From NCBI RefSeq assembly GCF_027257935.1, contig NZ_JANZKW010000005.1, forward strand, positions 148,546 to 212,545: a stretch of 64,000 bases of DNA, given 5' to 3'. The DNA comes from Chitinimonas sp. BJYL2. GTDB lineage: Bacteria; Pseudomonadota; Gammaproteobacteria; Burkholderiales; Chitinimonadaceae. Shown one piece after another: positions 38,400 to 47,802 of the stretch (position 1 is the first letter of the stretch; each line of letters starts with the position of its first letter). Position numbers and translations under genes: made by a program. The notes below the pieces were generated by a model. That model was given only the letters and a program-made list of their open reading frames with translations, ran no database searches and was not told the DNA's origin.

Positions 38400-39919
38400 G
38401 TCCGTCGCTGACGCCGGTGCCACGCGCGGGCACCGATCAGCATCAGCAGCGCAGCCAGCAAGGCAGGCACATTGCCAAAGCGCAGATACGGCGTTTCACC
38501 GCTGCGTCCCTGCACGGTAGCGTACAGGATGCCCACCTCGCGCTCGGGCAATCGCGCCAGATAGTTGCCGTGCGCATCAATCACCGCGGTGGTACCGCTA
38601 TTGGTGGCCCTGAGCATGGGCCGACCGGTTTCAAGCGCGCGTGCCTGGCTGATCTGGCCGTGCTGGGCCAGCGCCACCGAGCCATCAAACCAGGCCAGAT
38701 TCGACAGGTTCAGCAGCAACGTGGCTTGTCGGGCGTTCGGTAGCAGCTCCTCACCAAACAAATCCTCGTAACAGATGTTGGCGGCGATGCGCTGATCGCG
38801 TACACGCAATGGCTTCTGGACTTCAGCACCGGGGCTGAAGTCAGCCAGCGGCATGTTGAGGATGTTGTCGTACACCCACTGCACCAGCGGCCTGAGTGGC
38901 ACGTATTCGCCGAACGGCACCAGATGCGCCTTGTAGTTGGCGGGACGACGCGGGTCGGTCAGCAGCACCGCGCCGTTGTAGTAGCGCTGGCTTTCGGCGT
39001 CGAGCCGGGGCACGCCGGTAATCAGATCGGCCTGCTGCTGGCGGGCCAGCGCCAGCAAGCTGTCGAGATAGTCCTCGGGCACATCGTGCAGGAAGATCGG
39101 GAACGCGGTTTCGGGCAGCACCAGCAGGTCGGCCTTGGCCTCATAAACCAGCTTGTAATAGGTACGCAGGTTGTAGATGAGGTCGTCGATGCCCCATTTG
39201 CGGTTCTGCGGAATTGCGCCCTGCAGCAAGGCCACTTTCAGCGGCTTGCCCTCTGGAGCAGTCCAGACCACATGGCGCAAGCCGTAGCCCACGGTACACA
39301 GCACGACGGCGGCCAGCACGGCAGCCAGATCCAGTCGATCCAGACGCCGCCCCATCAGCCAGGTCACCAGACCCGCCAGACCCGCCAGCAGACCGCTCAC
39401 ACCATAAATGCCCAGCAAAGGCGCAAAGCCTGCCAGCGGCCCGCCGGGAATCTGGCTGTAGCCGACGGCCGCCCACGGAAAACCGGTAAACAACCAACCG
39501 CGCAGCCATTCGCCCAGCAACCACAAGGCCGGCAAGGCCAGCAAAAGCAATATGGCTCGCGAGTTACCCGCCACTCGTCTTGCGGCATACGCGATCAAAG
39601 CCGGGTACAGGCCGAGGAAAGCCGCCAGACCGCCCACAGCCAGCACCGCCAGTGGCGCAGGCATACCGCCAAAGGTGTGCAGGCTGATGAAAATCCAGTG
39701 GATGGTGCCGGCAAAGTAACCCAGGCCCCATAGCCAGGCGATCAGCGCAGCGCGGCGCGGGCTGGGGGCGATATCGATGAGGCCGAACAGCAGCACCAGC
39801 GAGACCAGCACCAGCGGCCAGAAGTGGAACGGCGCAAAGCCGAACACCGCCATCGCACCGATCAGGATGGGCGGTACGGCTTGCAGGCAACGCCGCAGCA
39901 AGGCGGCGGGTTTGATCAC
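38396..39919 (-). CDS. lnt: Apolipoprotein N-acyltransferase
   Basis: Adds the third acyl chain to lipoproteins in the inner membrane. The 507-residue protein has about seven membrane segments and a nitrilase-type periplasmic domain. The catalytic triad is visible: Glu in VLPETAFPIF, Lys in NYKAHLVPFGEYVPLR and Cys in NICYEDLFG. It overlaps corC by 4 bp and ends the miaB-GNAT-phoH-ybeY-corC-lnt series. Lipoproteins in this window (Ig-repeat lipoprotein, PilP) are likely substrates. Confidence 0.96.
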   Translation of the reverse strand: MIKPAALLRRCLQAVPPILIGAMAVFGFAPFHFWPLVLVSLVLLFGLIDIAPSPRRAALIAWLWGLGYFAGTIHWIFISLHTFGGMPAPLAVLAVGGLAAFLGLYPALIAYAARRVAGNSRAILLLLALPALWLLGEWLRGWLFTGFPWAAVGYSQIPGGPLAGFAPLLGIYGVSGLLAGLAGLVTWLMGRRLDRLDLAAVLAAVVLCTVGYGLRHVVWTAPEGKPLKVALLQGAIPQNRKWGIDDLIYNLRTYYKLVYEAKADLLVLPETAFPIFLHDVPEDYLDSLLALARQQQADLITGVPRLDAESQRYYNGAVLLTDPRRPANYKAHLVPFGEYVPLRPLVQWVYDNILNMPLADFSPGAEVQKPLRVRDQRIAANICYEDLFGEELLPNARQATLLLNLSNLAWFDGSVALAQHGQISQARALETGRPMLRATNSGTTAVIDAHGNYLARLPEREVGILYATVQGRSGETPYLRFGNVPALLAALLMLIGARAWHRRQRRT

Positions 39920-40785
39920 GTCGCGTCTGCCGGCGCGACGGTATCGCGCTCGACCAACAAGGTGTGCAGACGGCGGCTATCGGCGCGCACCACCAGGAAG
40001 TGGTAACCGCCAAAGCTGATCGCATCGCCGCGCTTGGGCACACGACCGAACTCGGCCACAACCAGGCCACCCACGGTGTCGAGATCGGCCTCGCTGTAAT
40101 CGGTGCCGAACTGAGTGTTGAAATCGGCAATCGGCGTCGTCGCCTTTACGCGCCAGCGGCCCTGGCGATCGGGCAGCATATTGTCGCCGCTGTCGTCGAA
40201 ATCGTATTCATCCTCGATATCGCCAACAATCTGCTCGACCACGTCTTCAATCGTCACCAGACCCGCCACGCCACCGTACTCATCGACGACCAGCGCCATA
40301 TGGTTGCGGTTGACGCGGAACTCCTTGAGCAGCACGTTGAGACGCTTGGATTCTGGGATGAACACGGCCGGGCGCAGCATCTTGCGCAGATCGAACTGCT
40401 GGCTTACGTAGTAACGCAGCAGATCCTTGGCCAGCAGGATGCCGACGATATTGTCCTTGCTGCCGTCATACACCGGAAAGCGCGAGTGGGCAGTCTCGAT
40501 CACGTAGGGAATGAAGTCGCCGGGGGCGGCGTTGATGTCGATCGCGTCCATCTGGGCGCGCGGCACCATCACATCGCGCACCTGCATTTCGCCGACCTGA
40601 AGCACGCCTTCGATCATGGCGAGCGCATCGGCGTCGAGCAGGTGGCGCTCGAAAGCGGAGTGGAGGAATTCGACCAGCTCGTCGCGGTCTTCTGGCTCGC
40701 GCAGCAGATAGGCGGTCAGCCTTTCGAGCCAGGAGGGTTTGTGGGTGTCAGCAGTGTCGGACGAGCGACTAGAGGGTAAGTCCAT
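39916..40785 (-). CDS. corC: CorC/HlyC-type CBS-domain protein
   Basis: A 289-residue cytoplasmic protein with two CBS domains (about residues 70-130, VRDVMVPRAQMDAI, and 135-190, LLKEFRVNRNHMALVVDEYGG) and a C-terminal CorC_HlyC domain (FNTQFGTDYSEADLDTVGGLV). It has no DUF21 membrane domain, matching E. coli CorC/YbeX, linked to Mg/Co efflux and ribosome maturation. It lies between ybeY and lnt, the conserved order. A TATAAT element lies 30 bp upstream. Confidence 0.95.
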   Translation of the reverse strand: MDLPSSRSSDTADTHKPSWLERLTAYLLREPEDRDELVEFLHSAFERHLLDADALAMIEGVLQVGEMQVRDVMVPRAQMDAIDINAAPGDFIPYVIETAHSRFPVYDGSKDNIVGILLAKDLLRYYVSQQFDLRKMLRPAVFIPESKRLNVLLKEFRVNRNHMALVVDEYGGVAGLVTIEDVVEQIVGDIEDEYDFDDSGDNMLPDRQGRWRVKATTPIADFNTQFGTDYSEADLDTVGGLVVAEFGRVPKRGDAISFGGYHFLVVRADSRRLHTLLVERDTVAPADAT

Positions 40786-40814
40786 GAGGGATAAGTAAAA
40801 ACGACGACGAAAGG

Positions 40815-40820
40815 ATTATA
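40815..40820 (-). promoter_or_regulatory. -10 element TATAAT upstream of corC
   Basis: A perfect TATAAT on the minus strand, 30 bp ahead of the corC ATG in the 136-bp ybeY-corC gap. No good -35 hexamer at 16-18 bp. It suggests corC-lnt can be transcribed apart from miaB-phoH-ybeY. Confidence 0.5.
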
Positions 40821-40921
40821 GCGGCGGCGATGACCAGATGATGACGATTTCAATGCAGCATCGATCTCAGCCGCGAAACCTGCTTGTTCGCAGCTGAAGT
40901 TGTTACCGCAAGACCCGACAA

Positions 40922-41668
40922 TCAACCATCAATCGCGCCATCACGTTCGGACAAGTACGGATCCGGGTAGCCCAGACTCTGGAGGATGGCGGTTTCCAAC
41001 GCCTCCATCGCCTCGGCCTCAACATCATCGAGATGATCGTAGGCTTGAAGATGCAGCACGCCATGGATCACCAGATGGGCCCAGTGCGCTTCCAGTGCCT
41101 TGTCCTGCTCATCGGCTTCGCGCGCGACCACCGGTGCGCACAGCACCAGATCGCCCATGACCACGCCTTCCATGCCGGGCACGGGTTCGCCCTCGTTGAA
41201 GGCAAAGCTCAGCACATTGGTCGCATAGTCCTTGCCGCGATAATCGCGGTTCAGCGCGCGGCCTTCGTCTTCGTCCACGATGCGCAGGGTGATAGAGGCA
41301 TCAACCCCTGCTTCCAGCGCAGCCTTGACCCAGCGCTTCAGCAATTTCTTGGCAGGCGTGCCCTTGGGCTTGCTCACATACTGGACGGCCAAGTCCAGCT
41401 CGCCGTCGCGGATCTCATTGAATTCGGGCAGCTCGGTCAGCGCCTCGCCATCGCGCTCCACCGCCACCCGCACCGCATTGGCGGCGCCGGGCTTGAGCAC
41501 CAGTCGTGCCGGGTCGAAATCCTCGGCAGGCGTGGCGATCAGCAGGCCTTCGGCATCGGGCAGGATTTGCAGCTCGGCGCCATCGGGCAGCACCACGCGC
41601 AGGGCTTCGGCCTTGATTTTCTTTTGTTTGCCTGCGGCATCAACCGCGTAGATCTCAAGCGTGGTCAT
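40922..41668 (-). CDS. ybeY: Endoribonuclease YbeY with N-terminal extension
   Basis: Zinc-dependent RNase involved in 16S rRNA 3'-end maturation. The metal site HGVLHLQAYDH is intact near the C-terminus, with NVLSFAFNEGEP ahead of it. At 248 residues it is about 90 longer than typical YbeY (about 150). The extra N-terminal segment (residues 1-90) starts MTTLEIYAVDAAGK and looks beta-rich; I cannot name it. No internal Met gives a standard-length start, so the extension seems genuine. It overlaps phoH by 14 bp. Confidence 0.9.
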   Translation of the reverse strand: MTTLEIYAVDAAGKQKKIKAEALRVVLPDGAELQILPDAEGLLIATPAEDFDPARLVLKPGAANAVRVAVERDGEALTELPEFNEIRDGELDLAVQYVSKPKGTPAKKLLKRWVKAALEAGVDASITLRIVDEDEGRALNRDYRGKDYATNVLSFAFNEGEPVPGMEGVVMGDLVLCAPVVAREADEQDKALEAHWAHLVIHGVLHLQAYDHLDDVEAEAMEALETAILQSLGYPDPYLSERDGAIDG

Positions 41669-42644
41669 GGGGCTTTTTCTCCTTGGCAGCTGCGGCATCG
41701 CGGCGGTCGTAGGCATCGACGATCTTCTGCACCAGCGGGTGGCGCACCACATCGTCATTCTTGAAGTAATGCAGCGAAATACCGCGCACGCCTTGCAGCA
41801 CGTGCTGGGCATCAATCAGACCGGATTTCTGATGCTTGGCCAGGTCGATCTGGGTCACGTCACCGGTAATGACCGCGCGCGAGCCAAAGCCGATGCGCGT
41901 AAGGAACATCTTCATCTGTTCGGGCGTGGTGTTCTGCGCCTCGTCCAGAATCACGAAGGCGTGGTTCAGCGTGCGGCCGCGCATGAAGGCCAGCGGAGCG
42001 ACTTCGATGATGCCGCGCTCGAACAGCTTGGTAACACGGTCAAAGCCCATCAGGTCATACAGCGCGTCGTACAGTGGGCGCAGATACGGATCGACCTTCT
42101 GCACCAGATCGCCGGGCAGAAAGCCCAGACGCTCGCCGGCCTCCACCGCCGGGCGCACCAGCACCAGGCGCTTGACCACGTCGCGCTCCAGCGCATCCAC
42201 GGCGCAGGCCACGGCCAGATAGGTCTTGCCGGTGCCGGCCGGACCGATGCCGAAGGTGACATCGTGCTCCTGAATCGCCTTCAGATATTGCAACTGGCGC
42301 GGCGTGCGAGCGCGCAGATCGCTGCGCTTGGTGTGCAGCGCCGGCATGTCGTCGCTCAGGCCGGCATCGGTGCGCGTCAGCTCGATCAGGCTCAGCTGGA
42401 TTTCTTCGACTTCAATCGCGCGCCGCGACAGGCCGTAAAAGTGTTCGAGCAATTCCGCGGCAATCTTGGTCTGCGCCGTGCGGCCGCTGATGCTGAAAGC
42501 CTCGCCACGGCGGGCGATATCGACTTCGAGCGCGGTTTCCAGCTGGCGCAGGTTTTCATCCATGGGCCCGCACAGATTGGCGAGGCGGGCATTGTCGGCC
42601 GGCTCGAAACGGAGTTCGCGCGTGGCGTGGCGGCTGGTCATCAT
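41655..42644 (-). CDS. ybeZ: PhoH-like ATPase YbeZ
   Basis: A 329-residue cytoplasmic NTPase of the PhoH family that works with YbeY in ribosomal RNA processing. Walker A is GPAGTGKTYLAVA (about residues 140-152), Walker B is FVILDEAQNT (about 230), followed by RIGFGSRAVITGDVTQIDL. It overlaps the upstream GNAT gene by 4 bp and ybeY by 14 bp. Confidence 0.95.
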   Translation of the reverse strand: MMTSRHATRELRFEPADNARLANLCGPMDENLRQLETALEVDIARRGEAFSISGRTAQTKIAAELLEHFYGLSRRAIEVEEIQLSLIELTRTDAGLSDDMPALHTKRSDLRARTPRQLQYLKAIQEHDVTFGIGPAGTGKTYLAVACAVDALERDVVKRLVLVRPAVEAGERLGFLPGDLVQKVDPYLRPLYDALYDLMGFDRVTKLFERGIIEVAPLAFMRGRTLNHAFVILDEAQNTTPEQMKMFLTRIGFGSRAVITGDVTQIDLAKHQKSGLIDAQHVLQGVRGISLHYFKNDDVVRHPLVQKIVDAYDRRDAAAAKEKKPHDHA

Positions 42645-43123
42645 GCGGATTGAAGGCGCTTTTCGTGGCTACGTTGCGGGTGGCCAAGGATGCGGCGATA
42701 GCCCAGGCCTTCATAGAACTGCATGGCCGGGATGGCCGTGGTGTAGAGCACGACGCGGAGAAAGGTTTGCGCGGCGTGATGCTCAAGCCGCTCGATCAGC
42801 GCCTGCCCCAAGCCGTGGCTGCGCGCGGCGGGGTGCACATACACACGGCGGATGCGGCCCAACGTGTCGTCGTCGCAATCACGGTTGAGCCCGCCCAGGC
42901 CCACCAACTGGCCATCTAGCCACACAGCAAAGAAGGCCTCGCCTTCCTGGTCGAATCGGTTGTCGCCGCAGCGCCAGTCGTCAATCAAGCGGCGCAGGAA
43001 GCGGAAGCCCTCGGCCTCGGCCAGCGTGTTCAGCGCTTCCACGCCTTCGGGCAATTCGGTAATGGCTTCGATACTCGGCAGCGCGGTAGTGCCCAGTTGA
43101 TCATCGAGCAGGCGGTCGCCCAT
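42641..43123 (-). CDS. GNAT family N-acetyltransferase
   Basis: A 160-residue acetyltransferase with the acetyl-CoA loop VYVHPAARSHGLGQALIERL (about residues 92-112) and C-terminal AMQFYEGLGYRRI. The substrate is unknown. It sits between miaB and ybeZ, overlapping miaB by one base and ybeZ by 4 bp, interrupting the usual miaB-phoH adjacency. Similar in layout to phosphinothricin/ribosomal-type GNATs, but no specific class can be given. Confidence 0.85.
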   Translation of the reverse strand: MGDRLLDDQLGTTALPSIEAITELPEGVEALNTLAEAEGFRFLRRLIDDWRCGDNRFDQEGEAFFAVWLDGQLVGLGGLNRDCDDDTLGRIRRVYVHPAARSHGLGQALIERLEHHAAQTFLRVVLYTTAIPAMQFYEGLGYRRILGHPQRSHEKRLQSA

Positions 43124-44466
43124 CAGGCCGCCACCGTTTCGCGGGTCACGATCTCGCCGCGCAGGCTGTGCGGCATGGCTTCGGTGATGCGCACATCGAC
43201 AAACTGATTCATCAGCCGATCATGCCCGGCAAAGTTGACGATGCGGTTATTGTCGGTACGACCAGCCAGTTCGCTCTCATCCTTGCGCGCACGACCTTCG
43301 ACCAGCACGCGCTGCACGGTGCCGACCATGCGGCGGTTTTCTTCTTGGGCAAACTCTTCGATGCGCGCTTGCAGGCGCATCAGGCGCTTGACCTTGTCTT
43401 CGTGCGCTACATCGTCAGCGATATCCGCGGCAGGCGTGCCTGGGCGGCGGCTGTAGATGAAGCTGAAGCTGGCATCGAAGCGCACGTCTTCGATCAGCTT
43501 CATGGTCTTTTCGAAATCCTCATCGGTTTCACCGGGGAAGCCGACGATGAAATCGCTGGAAATACAGATATCCGGCCGCGCCTCGCGCAGCTTGCGGATG
43601 ATGGCCTTGAACTCCAGCCCGGTGTAGCCGCGCTTCATGTTCATCAGCACACGGTCGGAACCCGCCTGCACGGGCAGATGCAGGTGCGAGACCAGCTTGG
43701 GCAGATTGCGGTAGCAATCGATCAGCCGCTGGGTCATTTCCTTGGGGTGACTGGTCGTGTAACGGATGCGCTCGATGCCGGGGATTTCGTGGATGTATTC
43801 GAGCAGCAGCGCAAAGTCGGCAATCTCGCCGTCTTCCATCTTGCCCAGATAGGCATTCACGTTCTGGCCTAGCAGCGTCACTTCCTTGACGCCCTGTTGC
43901 GCCAAGCCGGCAACTTCGATCAGCACATCTTCAAATGGCCGGCTGACTTCCTGACCGCGCGTGTACGGCACCACGCAGAAGGAACAGAACTTGGAACAGC
44001 CTTCCATGATCGAGACGAAGGCCGAACCACCCTCGACGCGCGCAGGCGGCAGGTGGTCGAACTTTTCGATTTCGGGGAAGGAGATATCCACCTGCGACGC
44101 GCCACTCTCCCGGCGCTTGGCCAGCAGCTCGGGGAGGCGGTGCAGGGTTTGCGGGCCGAAGACCACATCCACATAGGGCGCGCGCTTGACGATGGCCTCG
44201 CCCTCTTGCGAAGCCACACAGCCGCCCACGCCGATCACCAGATCGGGCTTGAGCAGCTTGAGTTCCTTGATGCGGCCCAGATCGGAGAACACCTTTTCTT
44301 GCGCCTTTTCGCGCACCGAGCAGGTGTTGAACAGAATGATATCGGCCTCGGCCGGATCATCGGTCTTGGTAACGCCCTCGGATTCGTTGAGCACGTCGGC
44401 CATCTTGTCCGAGTCGTACTCGTTCATCTGGCAACCGAAGGTTTTGATGAAGACTTTCTTGCTCAC
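43123..44466 (-). CDS. miaB: tRNA-2-methylthio-N6-dimethylallyladenosine synthase
   Basis: Radical SAM methylthiotransferase modifying A37 of tRNAs that read UNN codons. The N-terminal MTTase domain starts [16 protein letters not shown], the radical SAM cysteines are in [16 protein letters not shown], and a C-terminal TRAM domain ([20 protein letters not shown]) closes it. The GTG at 44466 gives 447 residues, MSKKVFIK; a TTG at 44484 is an alternative. It is the first gene after tRNA-Met on the minus strand. Confidence 0.96.
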   Translation of the reverse strand: MSKKVFIKTFGCQMNEYDSDKMADVLNESEGVTKTDDPAEADIILFNTCSVREKAQEKVFSDLGRIKELKLLKPDLVIGVGGCVASQEGEAIVKRAPYVDVVFGPQTLHRLPELLAKRRESGASQVDISFPEIEKFDHLPPARVEGGSAFVSIMEGCSKFCSFCVVPYTRGQEVSRPFEDVLIEVAGLAQQGVKEVTLLGQNVNAYLGKMEDGEIADFALLLEYIHEIPGIERIRYTTSHPKEMTQRLIDCYRNLPKLVSHLHLPVQAGSDRVLMNMKRGYTGLEFKAIIRKLREARPDICISSDFIVGFPGETDEDFEKTMKLIEDVRFDASFSFIYSRRPGTPAADIADDVAHEDKVKRLMRLQARIEEFAQEENRRMVGTVQRVLVEGRARKDESELAGRTDNNRIVNFAGHDRLMNQFVDVRITEAMPHSLRGEIVTRETVAA

Positions 44467-44529
44467 GATACAAACCACCGTCAAATCAAGCCGTTATGGT
44501 ACATCCACCGGGATGGCGGAGCATAACGC

Positions 44530-44563
44530 AAAAGCCCGCCACCTTGCGGCGACGGGCTTTTAT
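44530..44563 (-). terminator. Intrinsic terminator after tRNA-Met
   Basis: AAAAGCCCG/CGGGCTTTT arms (44530-44538 and 44553-44561) with a 14-base middle that can extend the stem (CGCC/GGCG pairs). It ends the tRNA transcript on minus. Confidence 0.8.
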
Positions 44564-44568
44564 TGTCC

Positions 44569-44645
44569 TGGTGGCTATGACTGGACTTGAACCAGTGACC
44601 CCAGCATTATGAGTGCTGTGCTCTAACCAGCTGAGCTACATAGCC
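44569..44645 (-). tRNA. tRNA-Met (CAU), elongator type
   Basis: The minus strand folds as a 77-nt tRNA with encoded CCA. Acceptor arm GGCTATG pairs with CATAGCC and A discriminator; D-arm AGCTCAGCTGGTTAGAGC; anticodon stem CAGCA/TGCTG around CTCATAA with anticodon CAT; T-loop GGTTCAAGTCC. It starts with G pairing normally at 1-72 and closely resembles the elongator tRNA-Met of E. coli rather than the initiator. A lysidine-modified isoleucine tRNA is less likely on this similarity. Confidence 0.93.
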
Positions 44646-44694
44646 AAAGAGCCGGCGATTATCTTGGAATCGCTCGGGGTTCGTCAAGCCCCTG

Positions 44695-45846
44695 TTAGAG
44701 CAAACCCGAACGATCGTCCCGGCCAAAGCCGGCCAGCAAACCTGTCAGCGGCAGGCTCTTGGAGAATGCGATTACTTTAAAAAGTTCGCCCATCTCGGCG
44801 GGTTGCAGCAATTTCTGAACAGCCGCCACCGCCTGGAAATGGCGCGCATCGCCTGTATCCAGCGCGCTGACCAGCTCCAATATGCCCGCATCGATCAGGC
44901 ATGAGGCCTGCGAGGTATAGCCCTCCAGCTGCCAACCCGCCGCCTCGGCAGCGCGGTAAATCGCCGAAAAATCCACATGCGTGGTGATGTCCTGCAAGCC
45001 CGGCAGATAGAACGGATCGTCGTGCGCATGGTGGCGGTAGTGGCACATCAACGTGCCGCGATGCCGCTGTGGGTGGTAGTACTCGGCCTGTGCAAAACCA
45101 TAATCCGGCAGGATCAACGCCCCGGCCCGCACACAGCCCGCCAGACTCGCCACAAAGGCCTGCGCCTCGGGCTGGATTTCGGTCAGGTAGCCGTCGGGCA
45201 GATCGGCGTCGCGCAGACAATCCGGCACCTCCGCATCGGCCAAAGGCTTATCAACCCAGATCAGACCATCGTCCCAACCCACGCCGCGCTCGTGCCAGGC
45301 GCCACTCTTGTAATGCAACAGCTTGCAGGGCATGGCATCGAGTACTTCATTGCCGACAATGCAGCCGACAAATTCCTCGGGTAACTGATCCAACCACTCC
45401 ACCCGGCCAAGTAATTCAGGCAAAGCAGCGGCCAGTGTTTCGCGCTGCCTTGCCGCCAGCTCGCCCGATAGCTCCAGTATCCGGTAGCGCATCGGCAACT
45501 GCCCAAGCCGATCCAGCTCGCCAAGCAGGTCTGCCGCCAGCCTGCCGGTACCCGCACCCACCTCCAGCAGATCGCCACCACAGGCCGCCAGCACCTGCGC
45601 CACCGGTCGCGCCAGTGTTCGGCCAAACAGGGGCGATAGCTCCGGCGCCGTCACAAAATCGCCCGCCGCGCCGAACTTGCGGCTACCGCCACTGTAGTAA
45701 CCCAAGCCAGGCGCATACAGGGCCATGCGCATGTAGCGATCGAAGCCGATCCAGCCGCCGGCCAGCGCGATATCGGCATGGATCGCCGCCAACAGCGTCT
45801 GGCTCGCCGCGAGTTGGTCAGCATCCGGCACGGGGAGCGTGGGCAT
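44695..45846 (-). CDS. MidA/NDUFAF7-family SAM-dependent methyltransferase
   Basis: A 383-residue class I methyltransferase. The N-terminus has GWIGFDRYMRMALYAPGLGYYSG, then FVTAPELSPLFG and the SAM-binding LLEVGAGTGRLAADLL near residue 95, followed by VGNEVLDAMP. Relatives include mitochondrial NDUFAF7, which methylates an arginine of a complex I subunit; the bacterial substrate is unsure. It lies upstream of tRNA-Met on the same strand and 43 bp from the divergent pteridine reductase gene. Confidence 0.88.
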   Translation of the reverse strand: MPTLPVPDADQLAASQTLLAAIHADIALAGGWIGFDRYMRMALYAPGLGYYSGGSRKFGAAGDFVTAPELSPLFGRTLARPVAQVLAACGGDLLEVGAGTGRLAADLLGELDRLGQLPMRYRILELSGELAARQRETLAAALPELLGRVEWLDQLPEEFVGCIVGNEVLDAMPCKLLHYKSGAWHERGVGWDDGLIWVDKPLADAEVPDCLRDADLPDGYLTEIQPEAQAFVASLAGCVRAGALILPDYGFAQAEYYHPQRHRGTLMCHYRHHAHDDPFYLPGLQDITTHVDFSAIYRAAEAAGWQLEGYTSQASCLIDAGILELVSALDTGDARHFQAVAAVQKLLQPAEMGELFKVIAFSKSLPLTGLLAGFGRDDRSGLL

Positions 45847-45889
45847 ATACTTGGCCTTGAATAAAACGCCAGTTTAACGAGGGCAAATC

Positions 45890-46630
45890 ATGCAAGGCAA
45901 AGTCGTACTGGTCACCGGCGGGGCAAAGCGCGTGGGCGCGGCCATTGTGCGGCGGCTGCACGGCGCCGGTTGGCGCATCATGCTGCACTACCGCAGCTCA
46001 CAGACCGAAGCACGCGCACTGGCCGCCGAACTCAATCTGCAACGAGCAGGGTCGGTCGCCCTGGTGCAGGCCGATCTGCTCAATACCGCCGCACTGCCGG
46101 CGCTGATCCAGCAAACCGTGCAGCAATTCGGCCAGCTGGATGCACTGGTCAACAATGCATCGAGCTTCTTCCCGACGCCGGTCGGCGAGATCAACGACGC
46201 CAACTGGGATGACCTGATCGGCAGCAACGTCAAAGGCCCGCTCTTTCTCGCCCAGGCCGCCGCGGCCGAGCTGCGCAAAACCCGCGGCTGCATCGTCAGT
46301 ATTGCGGATATCCATGTAGATCGCCCCATGCGCGACCACGTCGTCTACACCATAGGCAAGGCCGGGCTGGTGGCAATGACGCGCGCACTGGCCCGCGACC
46401 TGGCCCCCGACGTGCGCGTGAACGCCGTCGCCCCCGGTGCCAATGTCTGGCCCGATACCGACTCGGTATTTGATGACCTCACTCGCCAGCGCATCACCCG
46501 CACCATTCCGCTGCAACGCGTGGGCGAGCCGGACGACTTGGCGCGGACCATCCAGTTCCTGATCGATGACGCGCCGTACATCACCGGCCAGATCATCAAT
46601 GTAGATGGTGGCCGCAGCGTGTTCCTGTAA
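45890..46630 (+). CDS. Pteridine reductase (short-chain dehydrogenase)
   Basis: A 246-residue SDR. The NADP-binding start VLVTGGAKRVGAAIVRRL, with the pteridine-reductase-like GGAKRVG, is followed by LVNNASSFFPTPVG and the catalytic YTIGK (near residue 153). The ANVWPD stretch is also typical of bacterial pteridine reductase/FolM. It probably reduces dihydro- or biopterin-type cofactors. Other SDR functions cannot be ruled out. The following 215 bp hold GC-rich hairpins and the ttcA promoter. Confidence 0.87.
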   Translation: MQGKVVLVTGGAKRVGAAIVRRLHGAGWRIMLHYRSSQTEARALAAELNLQRAGSVALVQADLLNTAALPALIQQTVQQFGQLDALVNNASSFFPTPVGEINDANWDDLIGSNVKGPLFLAQAAAAELRKTRGCIVSIADIHVDRPMRDHVVYTIGKAGLVAMTRALARDLAPDVRVNAVAPGANVWPDTDSVFDDLTRQRITRTIPLQRVGEPDDLARTIQFLIDDAPYITGQIINVDGGRSVFL

Positions 46631-46662
46631 ACACGCCATCGGAGGTGTTGCGCGCATCCCCA

Positions 46663-46752
46663 CGCCCGGGAAACCCGGGCGCGAAACCAATAGGGATCAC
46701 TCTGCGTGCCCGCTGATTGAATCCACTCCCCCCGCCCTCGCCGCCGCGAGGG
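46663..46752. repeat. Two GC-rich hairpins between the pteridine reductase gene and ttcA
   Basis: CGCCCGGG-AAA-CCCGGGCG (46663-46681) and CCCTCGC-CGCC-GCGAGGG (46735-46752), both perfect stems without T tracts. They could be a REP-like element, rho-type stabilisers or palindromic debris; no copy elsewhere in the window was recognised. Confidence 0.45.
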
Positions 46753-46807
46753 AGCCTCGCCGTCGCTCGTGACCAACCCCGACAGCGAGCGCCACACAAA
46801 AAAACCC

Positions 46808-46822
46808 TGTAAAATCACGCCC
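46808..46822 (+). promoter_or_regulatory. Probable -10 region upstream of ttcA
   Basis: CTGTAAAATCACGCC has TAAAAT at 46810-46815, 30 nt ahead of the ttcA ATG. It shares the core TAAAATCnC with the thiS and psd regions. Confidence 0.45.
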
Positions 46823-46845
46823 TTTTCGCATTCCGGAGCGTCTCC

Positions 46846-47802
46846 ATGGAGACCGCAGCAGTGCCTGCCAGCAGCACCCACCCCGATCACAAGGCCGTCG
46901 AGCAAAAGGCCAAGTACAACGCCGACAAGCTGACCAAGCGCCTGCGCCATGCCGTGGGTGACGCCATCAACGACTTCAACATGATCGAGCAGGGCGATCG
47001 CATCATGGTCTGCCTGTCGGGCGGCAAAGACAGCTACACCATGCTCGATATACTGATGAGCCTGCAGCGCAGCGCACCCATCGATTTCGAGCTGATTGCC
47101 GTGAACCTGGATCAGAAGCAGCCGGGCTTCCCTGAGCATGTGCTGCCTGAATACTTGAGCGCACTGGGCGTGCCGTTCAAGATTGTCGAGGAAGACACCT
47201 ACTCCATCGTCAAACGCGTGGTGGAAGAGGGTAAGACGACCTGTGGTCTGTGTTCGCGCCTGCGCCGGGGCATTCTGTATCGCGTGGCCGATGAGCTGGG
47301 CTGTACCAAGATCGCCCTGGGTCATCATCGCGAAGACATTCTGGAGACGCTGTTCCTGAACATGTTCTACGGCGGCAAGCTCAAGGCCATGCCGCCCAAG
47401 CTGGTCAGCGACGACGGCAAGCACATGGTGATCCGCCCGCTCGCCTACTGCCGCGAGAAGGATATCGAGCGTTACGCCACGATCCGCGAGTTCCCGATCA
47501 TCCCGTGCAATCTTTGCGGCTCGCAGCCCAATCTGCAGCGAGACGTGATCGGCAAGATGCTCAAGGAGTGGGACAAGCAGTTCCCGGGGCGTATCGAGAG
47601 CATGTTTCGCTCGCTCCAGAATGTCGTCCCATCGCACCTTGCCGACACGACACGCTTTGATTTCAAGGGCTTGCAGACGCAAAACACCCCCTACGCGGAT
47701 GGTGACACGGCCTTCGACGCCGTCGAGCTGCCCAAGCCCGCCAGCCCACTTGGCACTTTCAGCATTCTCGACAGCCGCCGCGATGGCGAGGGCTGCCACT
47801 GA
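46846..47802 (+). CDS. ttcA: tRNA 2-thiocytidine biosynthesis protein TtcA
   Basis: Iron-sulfur ATP pyrophosphatase that thiolates C32 of tRNAs. The PP-loop [13 protein letters not shown] (about residues 60-72) and the cysteine motifs [12 protein letters not shown] and [13 protein letters not shown] for the [4Fe-4S] cluster are intact, as is [19 protein letters not shown]. At 318 residues it is of usual size. Its TGA overlaps the ATG of the next gene. Confidence 0.96.
   Translation: METAAVPASSTHPDHKAVEQKAKYNADKLTKRLRHAVGDAINDFNMIEQGDRIMVCLSGGKDSYTMLDILMSLQRSAPIDFELIAVNLDQKQPGFPEHVLPEYLSALGVPFKIVEEDTYSIVKRVVEEGKTTCGLCSRLRRGILYRVADELGCTKIALGHHREDILETLFLNMFYGGKLKAMPPKLVSDDGKHMVIRPLAYCREKDIERYATIREFPIIPCNLCGSQPNLQRDVIGKMLKEWDKQFPGRIESMFRSLQNVVPSHLADTTRFDFKGLQTQNTPYADGDTAFDAVELPKPASPLGTFSILDSRRDGEGCH

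Noticed and set aside
44569..44645. tRNA-Met as an attachment site for an integrated element
   Set aside because: No integrase and no direct repeat of the tRNA end nearby; flanking genes are core genes.
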